In this document: positions 24,390 to 32,517 of the stretch, piece by piece
Layout of the letters: each line of letters begins with the position of its first letter
Position numbering within the stretch: position 1 is the first letter of the stretch
The notes under the pieces: model-generated
What the model saw: the letters and a program-made list of their open reading frames with translations, nothing else
Database searches by the model: none
Told to the model about the DNA's origin: nothing
Translations under genes and position numbers: made by a program
From: an uncultured Sphingomonas sp.
GTDB taxonomy: Bacteria > Pseudomonadota > Alphaproteobacteria > Sphingomonadales > Sphingomonadaceae
Length of the DNA: 48,898 bases
Direction: 5' to 3'
NCBI GenBank assembly: GCA_913775795.1
Contig: CAJYLT010000009.1
Coordinates: forward strand, 1-48,898

Positions 24390-24574
24390 TGCTCGACCTC
24401 AACACCGCCACCGCCGAGGCGATCGACGCGGTGCCCGCGCTCAAGGGCCACGGGTTCGAGATCGTCCGCTATCGCGACGAACGCGGCCGGTTCGACAGCC
24501 TGCGCCAGCTCGAGGAAGTGCCCGGCATGGCCGGCAAGACCGACGGGCTGGAGGGGCAGGTCCGGGTCGGATGA
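24389..24574 (+). CDS. Helix-hairpin-helix mini-protein
   Basis: Protein of 61 residues that is almost only a ComEA-type helix-hairpin-helix unit: LDLNTATAEAIDAVPAL, a first hairpin at KGHG, then IVRYRDERGRFDSLRQLEEV and PGMAG. Such units bind DNA backbones without sequence preference. It has no signal peptide, so it is not a ComEA-like surface protein. The ATG overlaps the deaminase stop by one base, and its own stop overlaps the start of the UVR gene by four, so all three are coupled. Confidence 0.82.
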   Translation: MLDLNTATAEAIDAVPALKGHGFEIVRYRDERGRFDSLRQLEEVPGMAGKTDGLEGQVRVG

Positions 24575-24843
24575 GCGACGAACTCGATCGGCTCCAGGCG
24601 GAAATGGAGGCTGCGGCCGCCGCGCTCGATTTCGAGGCGGCGCGGCGGCTGCGCGACCGGATCGCGCTGATCCGCGGCGGTGCGGCGCCTGAGGATGCCG
24701 CGACCGCCGACACCGCCGGGATCGCGCGCCAGCAACCCGGCCGCATGGGCCTCGGCAGCAGCCGTCAGGCGGTGACCCCGCCGCCCGGCTGGACGCCGCC
24801 GCCCAAGCCCGACCCGATGACCGGGCGGCGACGCAAGCCCTAG
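24571..24843 (+). CDS. UvrB/UvrC-motif mini-protein
   Basis: Protein of 90 residues. The first 35 residues form a UVR motif (LDRLQAEMEAAAAALDFEAA, then RRLRDRIALIRG), the helical hairpin through which UvrB and UvrC contact each other. The rest is disordered and rich in Pro and basic residues, ending TPPPKPDPMTGRRRKP. There is no nuclease or helicase domain. ATGA overlap with the HhH gene. The last four bases overlap the convergent DUF885 stop. A role with UvrB/UvrC or in protein-protein contacts is inference only. Confidence 0.85.
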   Translation: MSDELDRLQAEMEAAAAALDFEAARRLRDRIALIRGGAAPEDAATADTAGIARQQPGRMGLGSSRQAVTPPPGWTPPPKPDPMTGRRRKP

Positions 24844-26675
24844 GCCGCCGGGAACAGCGCCTCGACCTGCTTGGCCAGCACGACCATCGGCATCGACCCC
24901 TGGCGAAGCACGTCGTGGAAGCGGCGGATGTCGAACCGCGCGCCGGCGCGCGCCTTTGCCGCCTCGCGCAAGCGCACCCATTCGGTGTGGCCGACCTTGT
25001 AGCTGCACGCCTGGCCCGGCCAGACGGCGTATCGGTCGATCTCCCGCTGCGCCCGCCCGCGTGCGAAGCCCGTCGTCTGGACCATGTAATCGGTCGCCTT
25101 CGCCCGGCTCCACCGCTTGGCGTGCATGCCGGTGTCGACGACGAGGCGGACGGCGCGGAACTTCAGCGACTGGAGATAGCCGATGCGGCCCACCGGATCG
25201 TTCGCATAGACGCCGAGCTCGTCGGCAAGCTGCTCGGCATAGAGCCCCCAGCCTTCGCCGTACGCCGCGAAGCCCAGCCCCGCACGGCGCAGGATCGGCG
25301 TGTCGGTGGAGGCGAGCGCGATCGACCCCTCCCACTGATGGCCGGGCAGCGCCTCGTGATAGGTGAGGGTGGGGAGGGTGAACTTCGGCCACTCGGCCGT
25401 GTCCTTTAGGTTGATGTAGAAGCGGCCCGGCCGCGACCCGTCGAGTGCGGGGCTGGTGGCATAGCCGTTGGGCGCGCCGTCCTGGATCTCGGGCGGCACG
25501 CGAACGATCTCGACCGGCGACTTGGGCAGCGTCGCGAACACCTGCGGCATCTTGACGCGAATGTCGGCGACCTGCTGCTCCAGCGCGCGGAGCAGGTCGG
25601 CGCGGCCCGCATCGGTGTTCGGATAGAGCTGGTCCGGCCGCTTGGACAAGGCCGTCAGCCGGTCGCCGACGCTGCCGTTGGTCAGCCCCTCAGCGCGCAG
25701 CAGCGGATCGAGCTGCGCATCGAGCGCGGCGACCTGTTCCAGCCCCAGCCGATGCACTTCGTCCGGGGTGAGCGTGGTCGTGGTCTGAAACTCGAGCGCG
25801 CCGGCGTAAAAGGAGTCGCCGTTGGGGATCGCCCAGATGCCGGGTTCCGACCGCGCCTTGCCCCGGACCGCGGTCAGCGCGGCGATCTGGCGGTCGATCG
25901 CGGGATAGACTTCGCGCTCGACGATCGCGGCGGCGCGGGCGGCCCAGTCGCCGGGGATCCTCACCGCGGCGGTCCGCTCGGCAAGACCGGTGGTCAGGCC
26001 GTTCGCGCGCGCGGGCGTCGACCGCAGCGCCTTCAACTGCGCGAGCGCCGCATCGAGCGCGAAGTCGGGGGCGAGCACGCCCGCCGCCGCATCGGCACGC
26101 AGCGTCGCGGTATTGGCGTCGAGCGCCGCATCGAACGCCGACAGCCGTGCGAGATACGCCTCGGCATCCTTCGCCGTCTTCACCGGATGGACCGAGGCGA
26201 GGAAATCGGGGACCGAGGCATAGGCGCCGGTCAACTGGCTAACGACATAGGGCGAGAAGGGCGCATAGCCCGTCCCCGGCTCGCCGAAGCGATAGCTGGT
26301 GCCGCCCGCCAGCGCCTGCTCATAAGCATAGGCGACCACCGCCTTGTTCGTTGCCCAGGCGGGCGACAGCGCCGCATCGGGGATCGCGTTCAGCCGGGCC
26401 AGCCGGTCCTTGCGGCTCGCCACCCAGCGCAGGCGCCCCGCGGCCGAATAGTCGTTGAGGCGCGAGCGCGCGCCGGCGTGGATGCCGGTGTCGAGGCCGA
26501 GTTGCGTCGCCGTCTCCGGCATCAGCGCCAGTTCCTCGTCCCAGAACGCGTCCATCAGCCGCCGCATCGCCGCGTCGCCCATGCCGGGCGACGCGGCGCG
26601 CCGGGTCTGCGCGATCAGCCCGCCATGCGCGGCGAGCGCGGCGATGCTGCCGCCGAGAAACAGCCTGCGGTCCAT
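24840..26675 (-). CDS. DUF885 family protein, Tat-exported
   Basis: Protein of 611 residues of the DUF885 family, seen as putative zinc metallopeptidases with a gluzincin-like site. The N-terminus MDRRLFLGGSIAALAAHGG has the twin-arginine motif and hydrophobic core of a Tat signal. The key motif is YHEALPGHQ (HExxxxH) near residue 440, then FAAYGEGWGLYAEQLADELG, in which Glu could be the third ligand. The C-terminal part (YMVQTTGFARGRAQREIDRY, PGQACSYKVG) is a family hallmark. ATG 26675 has AGAGGA eight bases upstream; an ATG at 26705 is possible but hides the Tat motif. It lies 48 bases downstream of the hydroxyisourate hydrolase on the same strand. Substrate unknown. Confidence 0.88.
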   Translation of the reverse strand: MDRRLFLGGSIAALAAHGGLIAQTRRAASPGMGDAAMRRLMDAFWDEELALMPETATQLGLDTGIHAGARSRLNDYSAAGRLRWVASRKDRLARLNAIPDAALSPAWATNKAVVAYAYEQALAGGTSYRFGEPGTGYAPFSPYVVSQLTGAYASVPDFLASVHPVKTAKDAEAYLARLSAFDAALDANTATLRADAAAGVLAPDFALDAALAQLKALRSTPARANGLTTGLAERTAAVRIPGDWAARAAAIVEREVYPAIDRQIAALTAVRGKARSEPGIWAIPNGDSFYAGALEFQTTTTLTPDEVHRLGLEQVAALDAQLDPLLRAEGLTNGSVGDRLTALSKRPDQLYPNTDAGRADLLRALEQQVADIRVKMPQVFATLPKSPVEIVRVPPEIQDGAPNGYATSPALDGSRPGRFYINLKDTAEWPKFTLPTLTYHEALPGHQWEGSIALASTDTPILRRAGLGFAAYGEGWGLYAEQLADELGVYANDPVGRIGYLQSLKFRAVRLVVDTGMHAKRWSRAKATDYMVQTTGFARGRAQREIDRYAVWPGQACSYKVGHTEWVRLREAAKARAGARFDIRRFHDVLRQGSMPMVVLAKQVEALFPAA

Positions 26676-26723
26676 TCGGTCGATCCTCTCCAATTCATGT
26701 GGCACGCGGCATAGCGCGCGGCC

Positions 26724-27116
26724 TCAGTTCCCGCGATAGGTCGAATAGCCGAACGGGCTGACGACGACCGGCACGTGGTAGTGCGCCTTGACGTCGGAAA
26801 CGCTGAACGTCAGCGTGATTTCGGGGAAGAAAGGCTTGGCCGACGCGTCGGGATAGCGGGTCATGTCGAAGTCGAGGCGATAGACGCCCGGCTCGAAAGC
26901 GGCCCTTTCGTCGAAATGGCGGATGCGGCCGTCGGCATCGGTGGTCGATGCGGCGACCCGCTGCCAGCGGCCGTCGGCGGCGCGGCGGGACAGCACGACC
27001 GGCACGCCCCTGCCACCGACCCCGCGGGCCAGGTCGAGAACATGCGTCGAAATGTCCGCCGCCGCGACGGGCGAGGCGACGAGCGCGGCGGTGAGGGCGA
27101 ATGCAAGCTTCTTCAT
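26724..27116 (-). CDS. Periplasmic 5-hydroxyisourate hydrolase (transthyretin-like)
   Basis: Transthyretin-related protein of 130 residues that hydrolyses 5-hydroxyisourate to OHCU in urate breakdown. A Sec signal peptide (MKKLAFALTAALVASPVAAA) is followed by the family start DISTHVLDLARG with catalytic His 25. The end reads FGYSTYRGN, against the canonical YRGS. Also present are FEPGVYRLDFDM, PFFPEITLTF and HYHVPVVVSPFGY. The periplasmic form is known in enterobacteria. No uricase or OHCU decarboxylase gene lies in the window, so it may act on an exported or external substrate. It sits between the nag operon and the DUF885 gene. Confidence 0.93.
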   Translation of the reverse strand: MKKLAFALTAALVASPVAAADISTHVLDLARGVGGRGVPVVLSRRAADGRWQRVAASTTDADGRIRHFDERAAFEPGVYRLDFDMTRYPDASAKPFFPEITLTFSVSDVKAHYHVPVVVSPFGYSTYRGN

Positions 27117-27156
27117 GGCGGTTCCTCCGGCTTCGATCAGGCCGGTCTGGCGCGTC

Positions 27157-27180
27157 GCCGGGCCGAGCGCAACGCCCGGC
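27157..27180 (-). terminator. Hairpin after the nag operon
   Basis: GCCGGGC pairs with GCCCGGC (7 bp) around a 10-base loop, nine bases past the EIICB stop on the minus strand. There is no T-run. It may mark the end of the nag operon, though read-through into the hydroxyisourate hydrolase gene is possible. Confidence 0.4.
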
Positions 27181-27188
27181 CCCGCGCA

Positions 27189-28886
27189 TCACTCGGCGAC
27201 CAGCGCCGCGGGGTCGCCCAGCAGGTGCCAGACGCCGCTGCCGACCTCGACCGCGGCCGCGACGCCCGCGACCTGCTCCAGCCTAGACGCGGCGATCGAC
27301 GCCCCGCCGAGATCGAGGCGGAGGCGCCCGGCGGCAAGGCTCGCGCCCTTCAGGTGCGCGGCGCCGCCGATCGCCTCGATGATGGCCGGCGCGGGGCGGA
27401 CGGCCCGCGCGGACGCGGCCGGAGCGGGGGCTTCGGCGGCGCCTGCACGATCGGTCAGCGCGGCGATCTCTGCACAGATCACGTCGGCGACCGGTCCAAC
27501 GATCACCTGCAGCGTGCCGGCGGAGGGGCGGAGGATCCCCATCGCCCCCAGCGCCTTGAGCGCAGCTTCGTCCACCCGGCCCTGATCGACCAGCGTCAGG
27601 CGAAGGCGCGTCGTGCAGGCACCGAGCGTCAGGATATTGCCGCCGCCGCCCAGCGCCGCGAGGAAGCGTTCGGCGCGCGGGGCGGCCGGGCCGGCGGCGG
27701 GGGCGGTCGGTGCCGCGATCGCCTCGCGCCCCGGCGTCGCCAGGTTGAAACGCCGGATCGCGAAATCGAACACGACGAAATAGATCGCGAAGAACGCGGC
27801 TCCCACCGGCAGCAGCATCAGCGGCCGGGTCGACGCGGCGAAGTTCAGCACATAGTCGAACAGCCCGGCAGAAAAGCCGAAGCCCAGATGGACGCCCAGC
27901 AGGTCCATCACCACCATCGCCGCGCCCGTCAGCACCGCATGCACGGCGTAGAGCGCGGGGGCGAGGAACATGAAGCTGAACTCGATCGGCTCGGTCACGC
28001 CGGTCAGGAACGAGGTGGCGGCAAGGCTGGCGAGCAGGCCGCCGACTTCCTTGCGCCGTTCGGGCCGGGCATTGCGATAGATGGCGAGGCACGCGGCGGG
28101 CAGGCCGAACATCATGATCGGGAAGAAGCCGCTCATGAACGTACCCGCGCTCGGATCGCCGGCGAAGAAGCGGCGCAGGTCGCCGGTCGTGCCCTGATAA
28201 TCGCCGAGCACGAACCAGGCGATGTTGTTGAGGATGTGGTGCAGTCCTGTGACGAGGAGCAGCCGGTTGAGCACCCCGAACGCGAACAGGCCCACCGATC
28301 CCGACGCGGTGAGCGCGGTGCCGAGATGGTCGAGCGCGGTACTGAGCGCGCCATAGCCGAGGCCGATCACGCCCGCGAGCAGCAGGCCCGCGATCCCCGC
28401 CACGATCGGCACGAACCGCCGCCCGCCGAAGAAGGAGAGATAGGCCGGCAGGGCGATGCCGGAGAAGCGATTGTAAAGCTGGCCCGCCGCGATGCCCGCG
28501 ATCATCCCGATCGGCACGTCGAGCCGCGCGATCGCCTTGGCACGGAACGCATCGGCGACGATCGCGGCGACGTCGGTCGCCATCCCCGCGGTCGCCGCCG
28601 CCGGCACGTCGAGCAGGGCGCGCGCGCCGTGGACGGCGACGAGATAGCAGGTAACGCCCGACAGCGCCGCCGCGCCGTTGCCGTCCCTTGCCAGCCCGGT
28701 CGCGACCCCGATCGCGAACAGCAGGCCAAGGTTCGAGAACAGCGCATTGCCCGCCGCCGCCAGCAGCGGCACGTCGATGAGGTCGGGCTGGCCGAGGCGA
28801 AGGAGCAGCCCGGCGACGGGCAGCACCGCGATCGGCAGCATGAGCGCGCGGCCGATCGATTGCAGCGCGGCGAGCAGCGTCTTCAT
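27189..28886 (-). CDS. nagE: PTS GlcNAc-type EIICB permease with extra C-terminal domain
   Basis: Inner-membrane sugar PTS permease of 565 residues. The EIIC part (about 1-385) has the glucose/GlcNAc-family start LLAALQSIGRALMLPIAVLPVAG, and GLHHILNNIAWF and GVTEPIEFSFMFLAP, which form the sugar site. The EIIB domain follows with phospho-Cys 424 in LGACTTRLRLTL. The last 70 residues (EAIGGAAHLKGASLAAGRLR and on) look like a second EIIB copy in which the Cys position is lost. There is no EIIA; the upstream multiphosphoryl protein supplies it. ATGA overlap with that gene, and AGGAG upstream. GlcNAc specificity is inferred from nagA and the deaminase in the operon. Confidence 0.92.
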   Translation of the reverse strand: MKTLLAALQSIGRALMLPIAVLPVAGLLLRLGQPDLIDVPLLAAAGNALFSNLGLLFAIGVATGLARDGNGAAALSGVTCYLVAVHGARALLDVPAAATAGMATDVAAIVADAFRAKAIARLDVPIGMIAGIAAGQLYNRFSGIALPAYLSFFGGRRFVPIVAGIAGLLLAGVIGLGYGALSTALDHLGTALTASGSVGLFAFGVLNRLLLVTGLHHILNNIAWFVLGDYQGTTGDLRRFFAGDPSAGTFMSGFFPIMMFGLPAACLAIYRNARPERRKEVGGLLASLAATSFLTGVTEPIEFSFMFLAPALYAVHAVLTGAAMVVMDLLGVHLGFGFSAGLFDYVLNFAASTRPLMLLPVGAAFFAIYFVVFDFAIRRFNLATPGREAIAAPTAPAAGPAAPRAERFLAALGGGGNILTLGACTTRLRLTLVDQGRVDEAALKALGAMGILRPSAGTLQVIVGPVADVICAEIAALTDRAGAAEAPAPAASARAVRPAPAIIEAIGGAAHLKGASLAAGRLRLDLGGASIAASRLEQVAGVAAAVEVGSGVWHLLGDPAALVAE

Positions 28887-31357
28887 GCCGGCAACTCCTG
28901 TTGAAAGCGAAGCGCGAGCGCACGAACCTCGGCGGCGGTGGCGGCGGCGAGGGCCGCGTCGGCGATCGCGCGGCAGTCGGCGCGTGAGAGGCGACGGACC
29001 AGCGCCTTGACCTCCGGCACGCGGTTCGGGGTCGCCGACAGTTCCTCGACGCCGAGTCCGACCAGCAGCGGCACCGCGAGCGGGTCGGAGGCAAGGCCAC
29101 CGCACAGGCCGACCATGCGCGCGTGGCGCTCGGCCCCCCGCGCGGTCGCGGCGATCAGCGCGAGGACGGCGGGGTGCAACCCGTCGATCCCGCCCGCCAC
29201 CGCCGGATTGCCTCGATCCATCGCCAGCGCATATTGGGTGAGATCGTTGGTGCCGATCGAGAAGAAATCGGCGCGCGCGGCAAGCTGCGCGGCGATCATC
29301 GCGGCGGCGGGCGTCTCGACCATGATGCCGAGGGGGATCGGCCGCGTCCGCCCGATCCTCGCCGCTCGCTCCGTGACGACGGCGCGAACCGCCTCCAGTT
29401 CCTCGACGCTCGCGATCATCGGCACCATGATGCGCAGGTCGTGACGCTCGGCCGCGCGCAGGATCGCGGCGATCTGTGTTTCGAGGAGGGCGCGGTGGGT
29501 CAGGCCGACGCGGATACCGCGCAGGCCGAGTGCCGGGTTTTCCTCTGCGGCGAAGTCGAGATAGGGCGCGGGCTTGTCGCCGCCGACGTCGAGCAGGCGG
29601 ACGATCACCGGCCGCCCCGCCATTGCCGCGCCGATCCGGTCGTAAAGCGCGGCCTGTTCCTCGACATCCGGCGGACTGTCGCGGTCGAGGAACAGGAACT
29701 CGGTACGCAGCAGGCCGCAGCCCTCGGCCCCAGCGGCGACCGCCGCTTCGGCATCGGCGAGCGAGCCGAGATTGGCGAAGACCTCGACCCGGCGGCCGTC
29801 GCGGGTGACCGCGGCATTGGCTGCCGCGGTCACCGCGGCGGCGGCGGCGCGGGCGGCGGCTTCGACCGCGGCGCGCGCTTCGGCAAGGCGTCCAGGTGCG
29901 GGCGCGCGTTCGATCGCGCCGGTCGTGCCGTCGAGGATCAACGCGTCGCCGTCCGCGATGCCGCCGATCGCATCGCCGATCGCGACGACGGCGGGCAGGC
30001 CGCGGCCGGCGGCGAGGATGGCGATGTGCGCGGTTGGGCCACTGCCGCTGACTGCCAGGCCGACGACCTCCGTACCGAGCGCCGCGACCTGTGACGGCAA
30101 CAGGTCGTCGGCGACGAGGATCGTGCCGGGCTCGAACCGCAGCGCGGCGTCCTCCTCGCCCGCCAGGATGCCGAGCACCCGGCGTTCGAGGTCGAGATAG
30201 TCGTCCGCGCGCTCGGCAAGGCGGCGGTCGCCGGTCAGGACGAGGCGATCGGCCATCGCCCGGCAGCCGCTGCGCCAGCCATGACCGGCCGAGCGGCCGG
30301 CGGTGATCTCCGCATCGACGGCGGCGGCGAGGGCGGGGTCGTCCAGCATCTCCAGATGCGCGGTCGCGACCGGATTGGCGCCCGCCTCCGCCGAGAGCCG
30401 GTCACGCAGCGCAGTGAGCGCCTTGGTAAGCCGCGCGCGTTCGACCTCGACCCCCGCGCCGTCGCGCTCGACCGCGCGGTCGGATACGCGCAGCCAGCGG
30501 GCATGGCCGACCGCGAGACCGGGTGAGGCGGGGACGCCGCCGATCGCCCCCTCGGGCAGCGTCACGCGCGGCATCGGCGCGGCGGCGACTTCGACGCTCT
30601 CGCCCATGCCGCCGTGGATCAGCTCGCACAACGCGGTAACGAGGCGCTCGGCATCGGGGCCGGTCGCGGCGATCTCGATCTCGTCGTCCAGATGCGCGGC
30701 AAGCCCCATCAGTTCGACGACGCTGCGGGCGTTGGCGCTCAACTCGCCCTTGGCGATGGTGCAGACCGCTTCGTAGCGGCGCGCATGCTCGCCGATCCGC
30801 GCGGCGGGGCGGGCGTGGATGCCGTGCGGCAGCGACAGGGTGATGCGGCGCGCGAAGCGGTCGCTGGCCGCGACCGGGGCGGTATCCTCGATCGTCAGCG
30901 GGCGCAGGTCGAGGAACGCCTCACCGCGCTCGATCCGGCGGCCGGCGATGCGGCTGGCTACCGCGAAGCGATCGCCGTTGACGATGACGATCGGGGTGAC
31001 GAGCGACGGCGCGGCGAGGGCGATCGCATCCATGTCGAAGCGGACCAGCGGCTCGCCCGCGGTCACGCGCTGGCCGGGCGTCACCAGCACTTCGAACGGC
31101 GCGCCGCCAAGGCTTACCGTGTCGATGCCGATGTGTATCAGCAGCTCGACGCCGGCGGGGCCGCGCATCGTCACCGCGTGGCGACCGGCATGAATGCTCA
31201 GCACCTCGCCGTCGCAGGGGGCGTGGAGCGTGCCCTCCAGCGGATCGATCGCGCCGCCGTCGCCCATCATCCGCCCGGCGAACACGCCGTCGGGCACGGC
31301 ATCGAGCGACAGCGCAAGACCCGCACAGGGGGCGGCGAGCGTGATGAGATCGGCCAT
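28883..31357 (-). CDS. Multiphosphoryl transfer protein EIIA-HPr-EI
   Basis: Cytoplasmic PTS fusion of 824 residues. The EIIA domain of the glucose type (1-150) has both active-site His, residues 60 and 75 (LLIHIGIDT). HPr (about 165-255) has phospho-His 181 in GIHARPA, and Ser 212 at the regulatory site. EI (about 270-824) has phospho-His 444 in SGPTAHIAIL, FLRTEF-type loop LLRTEFLFLD, the PEP-site GTNDLTQYALAMDR, and Cys 752 in LCGGLASDP. All catalytic residues are present, so it can carry phosphate from PEP to the EIICB next door. The ATG at 31357 has AAGGGAG upstream, 35 bases after nagA. An open frame runs on upstream through nagA but lacks sense there. Confidence 0.95.
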   Translation of the reverse strand: MADLITLAAPCAGLALSLDAVPDGVFAGRMMGDGGAIDPLEGTLHAPCDGEVLSIHAGRHAVTMRGPAGVELLIHIGIDTVSLGGAPFEVLVTPGQRVTAGEPLVRFDMDAIALAAPSLVTPIVIVNGDRFAVASRIAGRRIERGEAFLDLRPLTIEDTAPVAASDRFARRITLSLPHGIHARPAARIGEHARRYEAVCTIAKGELSANARSVVELMGLAAHLDDEIEIAATGPDAERLVTALCELIHGGMGESVEVAAAPMPRVTLPEGAIGGVPASPGLAVGHARWLRVSDRAVERDGAGVEVERARLTKALTALRDRLSAEAGANPVATAHLEMLDDPALAAAVDAEITAGRSAGHGWRSGCRAMADRLVLTGDRRLAERADDYLDLERRVLGILAGEEDAALRFEPGTILVADDLLPSQVAALGTEVVGLAVSGSGPTAHIAILAAGRGLPAVVAIGDAIGGIADGDALILDGTTGAIERAPAPGRLAEARAAVEAAARAAAAAVTAAANAAVTRDGRRVEVFANLGSLADAEAAVAAGAEGCGLLRTEFLFLDRDSPPDVEEQAALYDRIGAAMAGRPVIVRLLDVGGDKPAPYLDFAAEENPALGLRGIRVGLTHRALLETQIAAILRAAERHDLRIMVPMIASVEELEAVRAVVTERAARIGRTRPIPLGIMVETPAAAMIAAQLAARADFFSIGTNDLTQYALAMDRGNPAVAGGIDGLHPAVLALIAATARGAERHARMVGLCGGLASDPLAVPLLVGLGVEELSATPNRVPEVKALVRRLSRADCRAIADAALAAATAAEVRALALRFQQELPA

Positions 31358-31392
31358 CGTCTCCCTTTCATTGTCCGCGGGCGTAGCGGCGG

Positions 31393-32517
31393 TCAGTGGA
31401 TGCGCTCGCCGCCGATCCAGACGCCGCGCACCCGGTGGTCGGCGCCCAGCCAGACGAGGTCGGCGCGCCGCCCGGCGGCGATGCTGCCGTGCGTCGCCTC
31501 GATCCCCAGGAACGCCGCCGGATTGCCCGACGCCATCGCGCTCGCCCGCAGGACCGGGACACCGATCGCCAGCGTGTTGGCGAAGGCGGTCGCCATGTCG
31601 AGGTCGCAGCCGGCAAGCGTCCCGTTCGCGTCGACGCAGACGCCGTTCTCGACCCGGATCTGCTCGCCGTTCAGCGTGAAGGGGTGGCCATCGTTGCCGA
31701 CGCTCGGCATCGCGTCGGTGACGAGCATCATCCGGTCGGCGGGCCGCGCGGCGAGGGCGACTCGCAGCACCGCGGGGTGGACATGGCGATTGTCGACGAT
31801 CAGCCCGCAATAGACGCCCGGATCCTCCAGCGCGGCGCCGACCATCCCCGGCTCGCGGTGGATCAGCGGCGACATCGCATTGAACAGGTGGGTGATCCCG
31901 CGCGCGCCCGCGTCGATCGCGGCCCGCGCCTGATCGTAGGTCGCGTTGGTGTGGCCGAGCGAGACGATGACCCCCGCCGCGGTCAGCGCGGCGATCGCGT
32001 CGGGGTGGTTCCGCTCGGGCGCAAGCGTCACCATCACCTTGCCCGCACGGGGGCGGGTCAGCAAGTCGATCGCCACATCGTCGAGGGGGCGGAAATGGCG
32101 CGCGTCGTGGATGCCCTTGCGCTCGGCGTTGAGGAACGGCCCCTCGATATGCGTGCCGATACAGGCCGGCACGCCGCGCGCGATCGCCTCGTCCACCGCA
32201 TCCAGCGCGGCGGCGACCTGGTCGAGCGTGTCGCTGATGAGCGTGGGGAGGAAAGCGGTGGTGCCGAACCGGGCATGCGTCTCGCCGATCCGGGCGATCG
32301 TCGCCCGCGTCGGCGCATCGTTGAACAGCGCGCCGCCGCCCCCGTTCACCTGCGTATCGATGAAGCCGGGGAGGAGCAGCCCGCCCTCCAGGTCGATCGC
32401 GGCGCCCTCGGCCGGGTCGAGGCAATCGATGGTCCCGCCGGCGATCGTGAGGGCGATCGAGGTGCGGATGCCAGCGGGCGTGACGATGCCGCCATTCTCG
32501 AAAGCGAGGCGGGTCAT
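31393..32517 (-). CDS. nagA: N-acetylglucosamine-6-phosphate deacetylase
   Basis: Amidohydrolase of 374 residues that turns GlcNAc-6-P into GlcN-6-P and acetate. Motifs: LLLPGFIDTQVNGGGG (strand 1 region), ACIGTHIEGPFLN with the metal-binding Glu, VSLGHTNATYDQA and GITHLFNAMSPL with metal-binding His, and MLVTDAMPSVG with the catalytic Asp. HIEGPF and HLFNAM are diagnostic for NagA. The ATG overlaps the deaminase stop (ATGA). Third gene of the nag operon. Confidence 0.96.
   Translation of the reverse strand: MTRLAFENGGIVTPAGIRTSIALTIAGGTIDCLDPAEGAAIDLEGGLLLPGFIDTQVNGGGGALFNDAPTRATIARIGETHARFGTTAFLPTLISDTLDQVAAALDAVDEAIARGVPACIGTHIEGPFLNAERKGIHDARHFRPLDDVAIDLLTRPRAGKVMVTLAPERNHPDAIAALTAAGVIVSLGHTNATYDQARAAIDAGARGITHLFNAMSPLIHREPGMVGAALEDPGVYCGLIVDNRHVHPAVLRVALAARPADRMMLVTDAMPSVGNDGHPFTLNGEQIRVENGVCVDANGTLAGCDLDMATAFANTLAIGVPVLRASAMASGNPAAFLGIEATHGSIAAGRRADLVWLGADHRVRGVWIGGERIH

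Noticed and set aside
22967..24831. The 15-base string GATGACCGGGCGGCG occurs near 22967 and near 24817
   Set aside because: One copy is part of a terminator stem and the other codes for the UVR protein tail (MTGRR); no longer shared sequence, so no mobile repeat.
31358..32425. Open frame that extends the EIIA-HPr-EI protein by about 355 residues upstream
   Set aside because: It is a shadow of nagA in another frame, Arg/Pro-rich without domain sense, and a good ribosome site and EIIA start occur at 31357.
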